Origin: Leifsonia sp. TF02-11
GTDB lineage: Bacteria; Actinomycetota; Actinomycetes; Actinomycetales; Microbacteriaceae
DNA: 64,000 nt
Assembly: GCF_017565305.1 (NCBI RefSeq)
Contig: NZ_JAGEKP010000010.1
Location: forward strand, 159,723-223,722
Direction of reading: 5' to 3'
The notes below the pieces were generated by a model, which searched no databases, was not told the origin of the DNA, and saw only the letters and a list, made by a program, of their open reading frames with translations. Both the position numbers and the translations under genes were made by a program. This document shows positions 7,045 through 17,310 of the stretch, in pieces. The first letter of the stretch is position 1. The number at the start of each line of letters is the position of its first letter.

Positions 7045-8442
7045 CTACTTGGCAGCGACCTCCGCCGGCTCCTTCTTCGGAGCGGCCTTCTTGGGGGCCT
7101 CCGCCGGCGCGGCCTCGACGGCCGGCTTCGGCCGGGCGGCAAACTCCTCGAAGGCGGCGCGCGGCTGCTGCACGGCCGTCAGCGAGACGACGTCGCGGCC
7201 GAGCCAGAAGTTGTTCCACCAGCCCCAGAGCACGCGCCACTTGCGCTCCCAGCTCGGCATCGCGAGGCCGTGGTAGCCACGGTGCGCGAACCAGCCCAGG
7301 ACGCCCTTGACGGCGAGCTTGCCGGACTGCAGCACACCGATGCCGAGGCCGAGGCCCGCGACCGCGCCGAGGCTCTTGTGGTAGTACTGGCGCGGCAGCT
7401 CGCCGCGCAGATCGGCGATGAGGTTCTTCGCGAGCAGCTTGCCCTGGCGCACAGCGTGCTGCGCGTTCGGGACGCAGTAGCCGCCGACGCCCGCACCGGT
7501 CAGGTCGGGGACGGCCGAGACGTCGCCGGCACCCCAGGCGCCCTCGACGATCTCCTCGTCGGTGCCCACGCGCAGGTCGGCGCGCACACGTAGCCGGCCG
7601 CGCTCCTCGATCGGGAGGTCGGTGTGGCGAACCACGGTCGGGTTGGCCATGACACCGGCCGTCCAGACGATCAGGTCGGTGTCGAAGCTCTCGCCGGTGG
7701 ACAGCTCGATGTGGCCGTCGACCGCGCTGGTGAGCTGCGTCTCGAGGTGGATCTGCGCGCCGCGCTCCGCGAGGTTCTTGATGACCCAGTGGCTGGTCGG
7801 CAGCGACACCTCCGGCATGATCCGGCCCATGGCCTCGATCAGGTGGAAGTGCGTGTCGTCGAACGACAGCTCCGGGTACTTCTTGAGCAGGGCGCTGGCG
7901 AACGAGCGCAGCTCGGCGAAGATCTCGATGCCGGCGAAGCCGCCGCCGACGACGACGACGGTCAGGAGGCGGTCGCGCTCCGGGCCCGGGGGCAGAGCCG
8001 CCGCCTTGTCGAAGTTCGTCAGCAGGCGGTCGCGGATGAACACGGCCTCCTCGATCGTCTTCAGGCCCACCGCGTTGTCGGCGATGCCCGGGATCGGGAA
8101 GGTGCGCGACACGGCTCCGGCCGTGACCACGACGATGTCGTATTCGAACTCGTACGGCTCACCGGCCGCCGGCTCGATGGTCGCGGTCTTCTTCGCGTGG
8201 TCGACGTAGCTGACCTTGCCGCTGATGATGTTCGTGCTCTTCAGGTGGCGACGGTGGGCGACCACCGCGTGGCGCGGCTCGATGGAGCCTGCGGCCACCT
8301 CGGGGAGGAACGGCTGGTACGTCATGTACGGCAGCGGGTCGACCATGGTGACCTCGGCCTCGCCCTTGCGGAGCTGCTTCTCGAGCTTCCACGCGGTATA
8401 GAAACCGGCGTAGCCACCGCCGACGATCAGGATTTTGGGCAC
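7045..8442 (-). CDS. ndh: Type II NADH dehydrogenase (NDH-2)
   Basis: This single-subunit flavoprotein oxidises NADH and reduces the membrane quinone pool without pumping protons. The FAD motif LIVGGGYAGFYTAWKLE is at the N-terminus and the NAD motif VVVVGGGFAGIEIFAEL is near residue 165; WTAGVMANP and GAGDVSAVPD complete the FAD site. Residues 330-400 hold the amphipathic and hydrophobic membrane-anchoring part. The GTG at 8442 follows GAGGAG with about ten bases between, and starts just before the FAD motif; an in-frame ATG seven codons upstream is less likely. The last 40 residues form an Ala/Lys/Pro-rich tail (KKAAPKKEP) of unknown use. It is the last gene of its strand block. Confidence 0.9.
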   Translation of the reverse strand: MPKILIVGGGYAGFYTAWKLEKQLRKGEAEVTMVDPLPYMTYQPFLPEVAAGSIEPRHAVVAHRRHLKSTNIISGKVSYVDHAKKTATIEPAAGEPYEFEYDIVVVTAGAVSRTFPIPGIADNAVGLKTIEEAVFIRDRLLTNFDKAAALPPGPERDRLLTVVVVGGGFAGIEIFAELRSFASALLKKYPELSFDDTHFHLIEAMGRIMPEVSLPTSHWVIKNLAERGAQIHLETQLTSAVDGHIELSTGESFDTDLIVWTAGVMANPTVVRHTDLPIEERGRLRVRADLRVGTDEEIVEGAWGAGDVSAVPDLTGAGVGGYCVPNAQHAVRQGKLLAKNLIADLRGELPRQYYHKSLGAVAGLGLGIGVLQSGKLAVKGVLGWFAHRGYHGLAMPSWERKWRVLWGWWNNFWLGRDVVSLTAVQQPRAAFEEFAARPKPAVEAAPAEAPKKAAPKKEPAEVAAK

Positions 8443-8480
8443 AGTAATGCGTCTCCTCAACACGAAAGTATGCGGTTAAT

Positions 8481-9806
8481 CTACCCCCTCCGCACCGCTC
8501 GCCTGAAATGCAGCCACGCCCCGACCGCGCCGAGGGCGAGAAGGGCCACGAATCCCGAGATCAGACTGAACGGGAGCCAGAGGGTGGTGAGGACGCTCCA
8601 TTGCGGCCAGAAGAACGCCCGCCAGGTCACAGGCCGCTCCGGAGCCAAGGCTTTCGGCGCGGGAGCGGCCTCCGCATCGCCGGCGCCCGGCACCGCCGTC
8701 GCGGGCGCGTCGGCCCTGCGGTGGATGTGGATCCACTGGGTCAGGTCGCCCATCGGGTTGGCGTTCACGTGCGGCACGGTCGCGGTGACCGCCGCGGCGG
8801 CGTCCAGCAGTCCGTAGCCGTACACCGGGCTCGGCACGGCGCCGCCGGCGGGTCGCGCCGTCTTGATGATCCGGTTGATGACGTCCGGCGCCTTCAGGTC
8901 GGGATGCGCGGCCCGCACGAGCGCCACCGCGGCGGAGACCAGCGGAGCCGCACCGCTGGTGCCCGCCCACTGCACGTAGCCTCCGCCCGGGTTCGCACCG
9001 ACCAGCTGCTCGCTCGGTGCGGACACTCCGATCGTGATGCCCTGCGAGGACGCGTCGAACGAGGCCTGGCCCGCGCGGTCCACCCCGGCGACGGTGAGCA
9101 CGCCCGGGATCGTCGCCGGCGCTCCGACCTCCGTGGTGCCGCTCCCCCGGTTGCCGGCCGCGGCCACCACGACCACGTCGTGCGAGAACGCGTACTGGAA
9201 CGCGTCGTCCCAGCTGGTCGGCCAGTCGAGGGTGTTGCGGGTGAGCGACATGTTGATGACGGAGGCGCCGTTGTCCACGGCCCAGCGGACGGCCTCCGCG
9301 ACCTGGTCGTCGCTGCTCACGGCCCCGATGGCGGTGCCGAGCGCGACCGAGGCGGTGAGGATGCTCGCCTGTGGCGCCGCGCCGAGCACGCCGGAGTCGG
9401 GGCCGGTGCCGCGCCCGGCGAGCAGGGAGGCCACCCACGTGCCGTGATCCGCCGCCTCCCCCGCGCCGAGCGGCTTCTGCCCGTTGGGCCTGCCGACGCC
9501 GGAGACGTCGGCGCCTCCGACGACGGCGCCCGCGAGGTCGGGAACAGACCCGTCGACGCCGGTGTCGATGACCGCGACCTTCACGCCGGCGCCCCTGGTC
9601 GTCTGCCAGGCCTTGGTGAAGCCGTAGTCGTTCAGCCAGTACTCCATGTCGCGCACCTGGTCGGCGTGCGCGACGGTCGCCGGCGCCAGCCCGACGGCGA
9701 ACGCCGTCGCGAGCGCGGCCATGACGAAGGCGACGGTGCGACGTGCCCGGCCGAACCGCGAACCCGGCCGGGAGGTCGCCGGCTTCAGCCGACCTGGATG
9801 CGGCAC
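8481..9806 (-). CDS. Membrane-anchored S8 subtilisin-like protease (mycosin-like)
   Basis: This 441-residue exported serine protease has a signal peptide (about residues 24-48, with RR before the hydrophobic stretch and an AHA-D cleavage site). The catalytic triad is Asp81 in VAVIDTGVDG, His121 in DHGTWVASLLAG and Ser284 in GTSGAAPLV. A C-terminal transmembrane helix (about residues 410-430) and a basic tail anchor it. This architecture is that of mycosins (MycP), which serve ESX/type VII secretion, but no ESX gene lies nearby. The GTG at 9806 has GGAGG seven bases upstream and overlaps the DUF501 gene by 22 bp. The processed substrate is unknown; the neighbours point to envelope or division functions. 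Confidence 0.88.
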   Translation of the reverse strand: MPHPGRLKPATSRPGSRFGRARRTVAFVMAALATAFAVGLAPATVAHADQVRDMEYWLNDYGFTKAWQTTRGAGVKVAVIDTGVDGSVPDLAGAVVGGADVSGVGRPNGQKPLGAGEAADHGTWVASLLAGRGTGPDSGVLGAAPQASILTASVALGTAIGAVSSDDQVAEAVRWAVDNGASVINMSLTRNTLDWPTSWDDAFQYAFSHDVVVVAAAGNRGSGTTEVGAPATIPGVLTVAGVDRAGQASFDASSQGITIGVSAPSEQLVGANPGGGYVQWAGTSGAAPLVSAAVALVRAAHPDLKAPDVINRIIKTARPAGGAVPSPVYGYGLLDAAAAVTATVPHVNANPMGDLTQWIHIHRRADAPATAVPGAGDAEAAPAPKALAPERPVTWRAFFWPQWSVLTTLWLPFSLISGFVALLALGAVGAWLHFRRAVRRG

Positions 9807-10297
9807 TCGCACACCTCCGGCGACCACCCGCCACGGGCGAGGGCCAGGTCGCCGATCGGGTTGACGCCGGGACCGGCGGCGAGCGCGTGCGCCGCGAGCG
9901 CGTGCAGGCACTTGACCCGGGTGGGCATGCCGCCCGCCGAGACGCCCGCGAGCTCCTCCACGACGCCGATCGACTCGCGGTCGGCGAGGTACTGCTCGTG
10001 CGCCGCCCGGTACTGCTCGCGCAGCTGTTCGTCCTCGGCCAGGAGGTCGTTGTACTCGTTCATCACCTGTGTGGCCTCCAACTGCGACATGGCGGCCGTG
10101 GCGGCGGGGTGGCTCAGGTAGTAGAACGTCGGGAACGGCGTGCCGTCGTCGAGGCGCGGCGCGGTCGAGACGACGGTGGGGCGCCCGCAGACGCAGCGGG
10201 CGGCGATCCCGACGACGTTGCGCGCCGGCCGGCCGAGCTGCTCGCTCACGGCCGCGATGTCGGCGTCGGTCACGGGGTCGAACGGGGGTCTGGTCAT
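9785..10297 (-). CDS. DUF501 family protein
   Basis: This 170-residue protein belongs to DUF501, a largely actinobacterial family that is almost always next to the septum-formation gene and eno. Visible marks are the N-terminal QLGRPARNVVGIAARC, a cluster of small-residue motifs (VCGRPTVVSTAPRL), PTFYYLSHPAA, and a C-terminal GMPTRVKCLHALAAHALA with conserved Cys and His residues. It ends in CECRIQVG. The CxCG and paired Cys/His residues could bind a metal, which is inference. Its ATG shares one base with the stop of the upstream division gene (TGATG). Function is not established. Confidence 0.85.
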   Translation of the reverse strand: MTRPPFDPVTDADIAAVSEQLGRPARNVVGIAARCVCGRPTVVSTAPRLDDGTPFPTFYYLSHPAATAAMSQLEATQVMNEYNDLLAEDEQLREQYRAAHEQYLADRESIGVVEELAGVSAGGMPTRVKCLHALAAHALAAGPGVNPIGDLALARGGWSPEVCECRIQVG

Positions 10298-10860
10298 CAC
10301 TTGCCGCCTGTGGTGCTGGGAGTGGGGGTGGGAGTCGGGGCCGGCGTGGAGCCGAGCTGTGCGGGCGTCGCGTCGGTGAGACCGGCGCCCATGAACGAAC
10401 CGAAGAGGGAGCCGACCCAGTCGGTGTGCGTCTTCTGCAGTTTGGAGCTCACCGGGGTCGGGTCCTTCGTCGCCGCGGGCGGCCGGTCGTCGATGACCAG
10501 ATAGCTGACCTCCCCCGGCATGACGTAGTAGAGGCGATCGCGCGCCTGTGCCCGGATGTAGCTGGGATCGTTCCAGCGCGCGCGCTGCTCCTTGAGCGCG
10601 TCGACCCGGGCCGAGAGCTGGTCGACGGCCTTCTGCTGGTCCGCGATCTGCTGCCGTTGCGCCAGGAAGCCCTGCAGCGACGGCGCGAGGATCACGACGG
10701 CGAGCACGACGGCTCCCATCATCACCAGGGAGAATGCCGAGAAGTGCAGGCCGCGAAGCCACCGCCCGGTCTCCGACGGCTCGTCGAACGATGCGGCGAC
10801 GCGTGTGGTGCGGGATGCCCGGGAGCGGGACGCCGGGGTTCGGCCGGACTGCTTCGGCAT
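10297..10860 (-). CDS. Septum formation initiator (FtsB/DivIC-like)
   Basis: This 187-residue bitopic membrane protein has a basic cytoplasmic N-terminus, one transmembrane helix (about residues 40-62), then an extracytoplasmic coiled coil (RQQIADQQKAVDQLSARVDALKEQ) and the DivIC-type segment WNDPSYIRAQARDRLYYVMPGE. FtsB/DivIC proteins join FtsL and FtsQ in the divisome and activate septal peptidoglycan synthesis. The C-terminal third is a Pro/Thr-rich extension (TPAPTPTPTPSTTGG), common in actinobacterial versions. It stands downstream of eno and is translationally coupled to DUF501, the conserved order in Actinobacteria. Confidence 0.88.
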   Translation of the reverse strand: MPKQSGRTPASRSRASRTTRVAASFDEPSETGRWLRGLHFSAFSLVMMGAVVLAVVILAPSLQGFLAQRQQIADQQKAVDQLSARVDALKEQRARWNDPSYIRAQARDRLYYVMPGEVSYLVIDDRPPAATKDPTPVSSKLQKTHTDWVGSLFGSFMGAGLTDATPAQLGSTPAPTPTPTPSTTGGK

Positions 10861-10969
10861 GGCCCCTCCCGGGTGGTCTCGACGGACGTGGAGGACCGGA
10901 AGGCCCCGTGCACAATCGTAGGCGATGCCCGCCAGGAGGCGGCCGTGAGCGCGGGGTGTCGCCGGGCGT

Positions 10970-11227
10970 TCAGCCAGCTGCCAGCGTGAACACCAGCCGC
11001 ACGGCGCCGACCGCCAGCAACCCGACGCCGCCGATCGTGAAGACCAGACCGATCGCGCGCGCATCCTTCGCCCGAAAGGCGTGCCGAGCCTCCCGATCGG
11101 CGAACAGCGCGGCCGCCCGCTCCGGGCGCCGCAGCAGGTAGGCGCCGAAGACCGCGAACAGCGCGGCGAGCAGCAGGAACAGGGCGAGCGCGAGAATCTC
11201 GGCCGGGTGTCCCGCTGCGATGCGCAT
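10970..11227 (-). CDS. Small two-helix membrane protein
   Basis: This 85-residue protein has two predicted transmembrane helices: about residues 8-30 (EILALALFLLLAALFAVFGA) and 58-82 (GLVFTIGGVGLLAVGAVRLV), separated by a charged loop, RRPERAAALFADREARHAF. The N- and C-termini would face the same side. The ATG at 11227 has only a weak purine stretch upstream; an ATG ten codons earlier is in frame. I do not recognise a named family. It lies between eno, from which it is separated by a hairpin terminator, and the septum-formation gene, so it probably has its own promoter. Confidence 0.65.
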   Translation of the reverse strand: MRIAAGHPAEILALALFLLLAALFAVFGAYLLRRPERAAALFADREARHAFRAKDARAIGLVFTIGGVGLLAVGAVRLVFTLAAG

Positions 11228-11266
11228 GGGGTGATTCTCGCAGAGGCCGGCGCCCATGAAGCCACG

Positions 11267-11320
11267 AAGGGTGAGTAGTCGCGGGAAACCCGAACCGGAT
11301 TTCCGCGGCTACTCACCCTT
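11267..11320 (-). terminator. Hairpin terminator after eno
   Basis: An inverted repeat of about 21 bp (arms 11267-11288 and 11300-11320) contains AAGGGTGAGTAG and its complement, with one G-T pair and one bulged base. It starts 11 bp beyond the eno stop and precedes the small membrane-protein gene. Confidence 0.75.
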
Positions 11321-11330
11321 GGGCGAGCGG

Positions 11331-12650
<1,320 letters not shown>

Positions 12651-12735
12651 CTAGTGACGTCGGGTTAACGGCCAGAACGGCATGGCGGGATGCTTGCGAC
12701 AAATGGCGCGCGAGTCGTGGGCGTCGACCGGCGCG

Positions 12736-12758
12736 CGGCGCTCACGTGAGCACGCCGC
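12736..12758 (-). terminator. Possible terminator hairpin after hisS
   Basis: The 12-bp perfect palindrome GCTCACGTGAGC (12740-12751), flanked by GCGGC and GCCGC, can fold as a GC-rich hairpin immediately downstream of the hisS stop. No U tract follows, so its role as a terminator is tentative. The rest of the 149-bp eno-hisS gap contains nothing else I recognise except the eno ribosome-binding site. Confidence 0.4.
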
Positions 12759-12760
12759 GT

Positions 12761-14053
12761 TCAGGCCAGCGGCTTGATCTCGAGGGCGGACGCGTCCGCC
12801 GTGCCGGCTCCGACGAACGCGAACGACCGGTACCCGGCCGCAGCCGCCCGGTCGAGGACCGCCTTGAGGTTCTTCGCCCTGCGGTCGAGCCGCACGCGCC
12901 GCCCGGCGGCGACGAGCTCCGACTTGATCGCCATCAGCCGGTCGAGGGGCACGTCGGCGTCGTGGACGAGGACGAGGGAGTCGACGCCGGAGTCGTCGGG
13001 GACGTCGATCAGGTCGACGACCCGCTCGAACCCGATCGAGAAGCCGGCCGCGGGCACGTCGGTGCCGAGGAAGCGCCCGATCATGCCGTCGTAGCGTCCG
13101 CCGCCGCCCACCGAGCTGCCCGAGCCCGGGTGCGCGATCTCGAAGATCGTGCCGGTGTAGTAGCCCATGCCGCGCACCAGGGTGGGGTCGAAGCGCAGGG
13201 CGACGCCCTCCGGGAGGGTGTCGAGCGCGTGGGCCAGCGCCTCCAGCTCGGCGATGGCGTCCGAGTCCATCCCCGCGGGGAGGATGCCCGAGATCGCCTC
13301 GACGGTCAGCTCCACTCCCCCGTCGGCGAGGTGCGGCTCGAGCGCGGCGAGGATGCCACCCAGCACGGCGGCGGAGTCGGCTCCGCCCTCGCTGAGCTCG
13401 GCGACGACGCCCTCCGCGCCGATCTTGTCGAGCTTGTCGATCGAGATGAGCACCTGCGGCCAGCGCGACTCGGCGAAGCCGCAGTACTCGAGGAGGCCGT
13501 TCAGGATGCGGCGGTCGTTGATGCGGATGGTGCAGCCCGTCAGCCCGAGCGCCTCCAACGCGGCGGCTGTCGCGGTGATCAACTCGACCTCTGCCAGCTG
13601 GGAGCCCTCGCCGATGATGTCGATGTCGCACTGCACGAACTGGCGGTAGCGGCCCTTCTGCGGGCGCTCGGCCCGCCACACCGGCGCGATCTGGATGCTG
13701 CGGAAGACGGGCGGCAGTTCGGCGCGGTGGCTGGCGTAGAAGCGGGCCAGCGGGACGGTCAGGTCGAAGCGGAGGCCGAGGTCGCAGAGCGCGAGGGTGT
13801 CGCCCGACTCGATCGCCGCGCGCAGGTCGTCGCCGCCGAGTCCCCGCTTGAGCACGCTGAAGGCGAGCTTCTCGTTGTCGCCGCCGAGCCCGGAGTGCAG
13901 GCGGGCGACGTCCTCCACGACGGGCGTCTCGATCTCGTCGAAGCCGTGCGCGGCGAAGCTCCGACGGATCACGCCGAGGGCGTGCTCACGCCGGGCCTTC
14001 TCGGCGGGGAGGAAGTCGCGCATGCCGCGGGGCGGTGTGATCGGGGAAGCCAT
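12761..14053 (-). CDS. hisS: Histidine--tRNA ligase
   Basis: This class II synthetase charges tRNA-His. The 430-residue protein shows the HisRS N-terminus PPRGMRDFLPAEKARREH, motif 2 region FRSIQIAPVWRAERPQKGRYRQFVQ written here in two parts (FRSIQIAPVWRAERP and KGRYRQFVQCDID), the histidine-binding LVRGMGYYTG, and motif 3, GGRYDGMIGRF with AAGFSIGFERV. The C-terminal anticodon-binding domain (from about residue 335) follows. The ATG at 14053 places MASPITPPRGM at the start, as in relatives; longer in-frame extensions lack similarity. Confidence 0.96.
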   Translation of the reverse strand: MASPITPPRGMRDFLPAEKARREHALGVIRRSFAAHGFDEIETPVVEDVARLHSGLGGDNEKLAFSVLKRGLGGDDLRAAIESGDTLALCDLGLRFDLTVPLARFYASHRAELPPVFRSIQIAPVWRAERPQKGRYRQFVQCDIDIIGEGSQLAEVELITATAAALEALGLTGCTIRINDRRILNGLLEYCGFAESRWPQVLISIDKLDKIGAEGVVAELSEGGADSAAVLGGILAALEPHLADGGVELTVEAISGILPAGMDSDAIAELEALAHALDTLPEGVALRFDPTLVRGMGYYTGTIFEIAHPGSGSSVGGGGRYDGMIGRFLGTDVPAAGFSIGFERVVDLIDVPDDSGVDSLVLVHDADVPLDRLMAIKSELVAAGRRVRLDRRAKNLKAVLDRAAAAGYRSFAFVGAGTADASALEIKPLA

Positions 14054-14378
14054 GCGTCGATTCTTCCAGATGGGCACGCACCCCGCCCTCACGGGCCGAT
14101 CGCGGCACCCGGGGGTATCGCGGTGGAGCCGGGCGCGGTCGTACACTGCTTCTGTTGCCACCCTGAAGTCGTGCCGACCCGCGCGATAGGGCGGTGTCCC
14201 AGCGAGGACCTGGCATGAGCCGCGACCGTTCGATCACCTCGGCCGCGTTGCCAGACACACGACAACGCGCCCGCCGTGGCCGGAAGAATGCGCCGTCGCG
14301 AGGCAGCGGTCTCATCCGAGCGGCGATCCTGACCACCGGCGGACGCGCTGCCGGCCGGCATGCTGCCGGCGGGCTGCG
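14054..14378. other. 325-bp region without a convincing gene
   Basis: This gap separates hisS from the siderophore ABC ATPase. A plus-strand frame starting at ATG 14215, with a GAGG seven bases upstream, would encode an Arg/Gly/Ser-rich peptide that runs antisense into the ATPase gene; it has no recognisable motif and I do not call it. A GC-rich imperfect hairpin centred on GCCGGCAGCATGCCGGC lies at about 14352-14372 and may end the iron operon. I see no tRNA, riboswitch or repeat. Confidence 0.5.
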
Positions 14379-15179
14379 CTACAGCGTGTGGTGCCGCCCC
14401 AGCGGAACCACCAGCGGCGTTCCGCTCACGGGGTCGGGCGCGATGACCGACTCGACGCCGAAGACGTCGCGGACCAGGTCGGAGGTGACGACCTCGGCCG
14501 GGTCGCCGGAGGCCACGATCGAGCCGGCGCGCATCGCGATCAGGTGGTCGGCGTAGCGGGCGGCCAGGTTGAGGTCGTGCAGCACCATCACGATGGTGCT
14601 CCCCCGGGCAGCGTTGAGGTCGAGCAGCAGGTCCAGCACGTCGAGCTGGTGGCTGATGTCGAGGAACGTCGTCGGCTCGTCGAGCAGGAGGATTCCGGTC
14701 TGCTGGGCGAGAGCCATCGCGATCCAGACGCGCTGGCGCTGGCCCCCGGAGAGCTCGTCGATCGCGCGGTAGGCGAGGTCGGCGACACCGGTCGCCGTCA
14801 TCGCCTCCTGCACCGCGGCGTCGTCGTCGGCCGTCCAGCGGCGGAACCAGCCCTGGTGCGGGTAGCGGCCGCGCGACACCAGGTCGGCGACCGTGATGCC
14901 GTCGGGCGCGGTGGGTGTCTGCGGCAGCAGTCCGAGCCGGGTGGCGACCTCTTTGGTCGGCAGGGTCCGGATGTCGGCGCCGTCGAGCAGCACGCGTCCG
15001 GAGGCCGGGGCGAGCAGTCGCGAAAGGGCGCGCAGCAGCGTGGACTTGCCGCACGCGTTCGGACCGACGATGGCCGTGACCCGCCCGGGCGGGATGTCGA
15101 GGTCGAGGCCGTCGACGACCACCCGACCCTCGTAGGCGAGGGTCAGGTCGCGCGCTGCGAGAGTGATCTGCGTTGTCAT
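14379..15179 (-). CDS. Siderophore ABC transporter ATPase (FecE/FepC-like)
   Basis: This 266-residue ATPase powers iron-siderophore import. Walker A is GPNACGKST, the signature is [17 protein letters not shown], and Walker B is [13 protein letters not shown], followed by the switch His in [13 protein letters not shown]; these are the features of the FecE/FepC/FhuC group. It is the last gene of the four-gene operon, starting 1 bp after the first-listed permease's stop region. It should assemble with the two neighbouring permeases and the lipoprotein under iron control. Confidence 0.93.
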   Translation of the reverse strand: MTTQITLAARDLTLAYEGRVVVDGLDLDIPPGRVTAIVGPNACGKSTLLRALSRLLAPASGRVLLDGADIRTLPTKEVATRLGLLPQTPTAPDGITVADLVSRGRYPHQGWFRRWTADDDAAVQEAMTATGVADLAYRAIDELSGGQRQRVWIAMALAQQTGILLLDEPTTFLDISHQLDVLDLLLDLNAARGSTIVMVLHDLNLAARYADHLIAMRAGSIVASGDPAEVVTSDLVRDVFGVESVIAPDPVSGTPLVVPLGRHHTL

Positions 15180-15180
15180 G

Positions 15181-16245
15181 TCAGCCTCCTCGGCCGATGC
15201 GGTTGGTCCTGGTCAGCTGCCAGAGCAGGTAGGGCGCCCCGACGATCCCCGTCACCACGCCGACCGGGAAGACGACACCGGGGATCGCGAACTGCGCGAC
15301 GACATCGGAGACGACGAGCACGAGCGCGCCGACGAGTGCAGCCGGAACGAGCGCGAGGGCGCCGCGACCGACCAGCCGCCTGGCCACCGGTGCGGCGAGC
15401 AGGGCGACGAAGGCGATGGGGCCGGCGACCGAGACGGCCACCGCCGCCAGCGCGACTCCGACCGCGATGCTCAGGACGCGCGTGCGCTCGGGCCGCACGC
15501 CGAGCCCTGCCGCGACGTCGTCGCCGAGCCCGAGGGCGCCGAGCGGCCGACCCACCAGCAGTGCTGCGGGCACGAGCACCACGACGCTGACGGCGAGCAC
15601 GGTCAGCGAGACGGAGTCGATGCTGTTCAGGCTGCCGGTGATCCAGACCAGCGCCTGCTGCACGTCGCGCAGCTCGGCGCGGGTCAGCACGTACGACACG
15701 AGCCCGGCGCAGATCGCTGCGAAGCCGATCCCGACCAGCACGAAGCGGTATCCGCTGACCCCGTTGCGCCACGCCAGCAGGTAGATCAGCACGGCGGCGA
15801 CCAGTGTGCCGGCGAGCACGACTCCTGTGAGCGCGAGACCGGTGACGCCGAACCAGACCAGCGCGACGGCGCCGGTCGCGCTGGCGGCTGTTGTGATGCC
15901 GATGATGTCCGGGCTCGCGAGCGGGTTGCGCGCGACCGACTGGAAGAGGCCCCCCGAGATCCCGAGGGACGCCCCGACCAGCACGGCCGCGAGCAGGCGC
16001 GGGAGACGCAGGTCGAGGATGACGAACGACGTGAGCCGGTCGGCCCGGCCCACGAGCGCGGCGAGCACGTCGGCGGGGGCGACCCCCGCCGCACCGAATG
16101 TGAGCGAGACCGCCGACACCACGACGACGAGCACGGCGAGCACGAGGGAGACGCGTGCCGCCCGACCCCGCCGTCTGCGACGGTCGGTCGCGACGGCGGA
16201 GGCCGCTCCTGCGGCGACCCGGGAGGTCGCGGCCGGGGCGCTCAC
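15181..16245 (-). CDS. FecCD-family iron-siderophore permease
   Basis: This 354-residue multi-helix permease belongs to the FecCD family. It has a basic N-terminus, [16 protein letters not shown], the conserved [20 protein letters not shown], and the characteristic [20 protein letters not shown] (GxxxQxxxRNPLAxPxxLG). The C-terminal [19 protein letters not shown] is the ATPase-contact region. It overlaps the partner permease gene by 4 bp, as expected for a heterodimer. The last helices end in [10 protein letters not shown]. Confidence 0.93.
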   Translation of the reverse strand: MSAPAATSRVAAGAASAVATDRRRRRGRAARVSLVLAVLVVVVSAVSLTFGAAGVAPADVLAALVGRADRLTSFVILDLRLPRLLAAVLVGASLGISGGLFQSVARNPLASPDIIGITTAASATGAVALVWFGVTGLALTGVVLAGTLVAAVLIYLLAWRNGVSGYRFVLVGIGFAAICAGLVSYVLTRAELRDVQQALVWITGSLNSIDSVSLTVLAVSVVVLVPAALLVGRPLGALGLGDDVAAGLGVRPERTRVLSIAVGVALAAVAVSVAGPIAFVALLAAPVARRLVGRGALALVPAALVGALVLVVSDVVAQFAIPGVVFPVGVVTGIVGAPYLLWQLTRTNRIGRGG

Positions 16246-17303
16246 AGTCCCACCAGTTTGCGCCGGCGCACGAGCGCGATGAAGAGCGGCGCCCCGACGA
16301 ACGCCATCACGATGCCGACCTGCAGCTCACCCGGGGGCGCGACGACGCGGCCGATGACGTCGCAGGCGATCAGAAGGGCAGGCGCGATCACCGCCGAGTA
16401 GGCGAGGATGCGGCGGTAGTCGGCGCCGACGACCCAGCGCGCGACGTGGGGAACGACGAGACCGACGAACGCGATCGGGCCGACGGCCGCGGTCGCCGAG
16501 CCGCACAGCAGCACGATGGCCACGGCGGACAGGACGCGGGCCAATCCGACTCGTTGGCCGAGGCCGCGGGCGACGTCGTCACCGAGGGCCAGGCCGTTGA
16601 GCAGCCTCCCGAGGGTCAGTGCCAGGATCGCCCCGACGACGAGCGTCGGCAGCACCTGCCACAGCACGCCGAAGCCGCGCCCGGCGAGCGAGCCGACCTG
16701 CCAGAAGCGCATCTGGTCGAGCGAGACCCGGCTGGTCAGCATGACGGCGGTGATGAGCGAGCCGAGGGCGGCAGAGACCGCCGCCCCGGCCAGCGCGAGC
16801 TTGACCGGGGTCGCGCCTTCGCGGCCGACCGCCGAGACGGCGTAGACGAGTCCGGCGGCGAGCGCCGCGCCGGCGAACGCGAACCACACATACCCGGAGA
16901 CCGCGGTCACACCGAAGAACGCGATCGCGACGACCACGGCGAGGGAGGCGCCGAAGTTGACGCCGAGGATGCCGGGATCCGCCAGCGGGTTGCGCGACAG
17001 GCCCTGCATCACCGTGCCCGCGAGCCCGAGCGCCAGACCGGCCGCGAGACCGAGCAGGGTGCGCGGGAGCCGGCTTCCGACGACGACAAGGGAGTCGTCG
17101 TCGGTCGGCGAGTAGTGCGTCAGCGCGTGGAGGACGTCGGCGGGAGCGATGGTGCGCGCACCGACCATCAGGCTCAGCACGCACACCACCAGCAGGGCGA
17201 CGACGGCGGCCGCGAAGCCGACGAGCGCACGCCGGCGGCGCCGGACGGCGACGCGGGCCTCCCCGGTCCGTCCGGCGCCGGCGGTGGCGACACCGGTAGG
17301 CAT
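16242..17303 (-). CDS. FecCD-family iron-siderophore permease
   Basis: This 353-residue permease is the partner of the next gene. It contains SRLPRTLLGLAAGLALGLAG and GTVMQGLSRNPLADPGILGV, the conserved FecCD segment, and GPIAFVGLVVPHVARWVVG, the cytoplasmic coupling region. About nine to ten hydrophobic helices are visible. It begins 7 bp after the lipoprotein stop and ends in a 4-bp overlap, so translation is coupled through the operon. Confidence 0.93.
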   Translation of the reverse strand: MPTGVATAGAGRTGEARVAVRRRRRALVGFAAAVVALLVVCVLSLMVGARTIAPADVLHALTHYSPTDDDSLVVVGSRLPRTLLGLAAGLALGLAGTVMQGLSRNPLADPGILGVNFGASLAVVVAIAFFGVTAVSGYVWFAFAGAALAAGLVYAVSAVGREGATPVKLALAGAAVSAALGSLITAVMLTSRVSLDQMRFWQVGSLAGRGFGVLWQVLPTLVVGAILALTLGRLLNGLALGDDVARGLGQRVGLARVLSAVAIVLLCGSATAAVGPIAFVGLVVPHVARWVVGADYRRILAYSAVIAPALLIACDVIGRVVAPPGELQVGIVMAFVGAPLFIALVRRRKLVGL

Positions 17304-17310
17304 CGCGCGG

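Noticed and set aside
14215..14556. Plus-strand frame starting after a GAGG in the hisS-siderophore gap
   Set aside because: The predicted peptide is Arg/Ser-rich, has no recognisable motif, and runs antisense into the ATPase gene.
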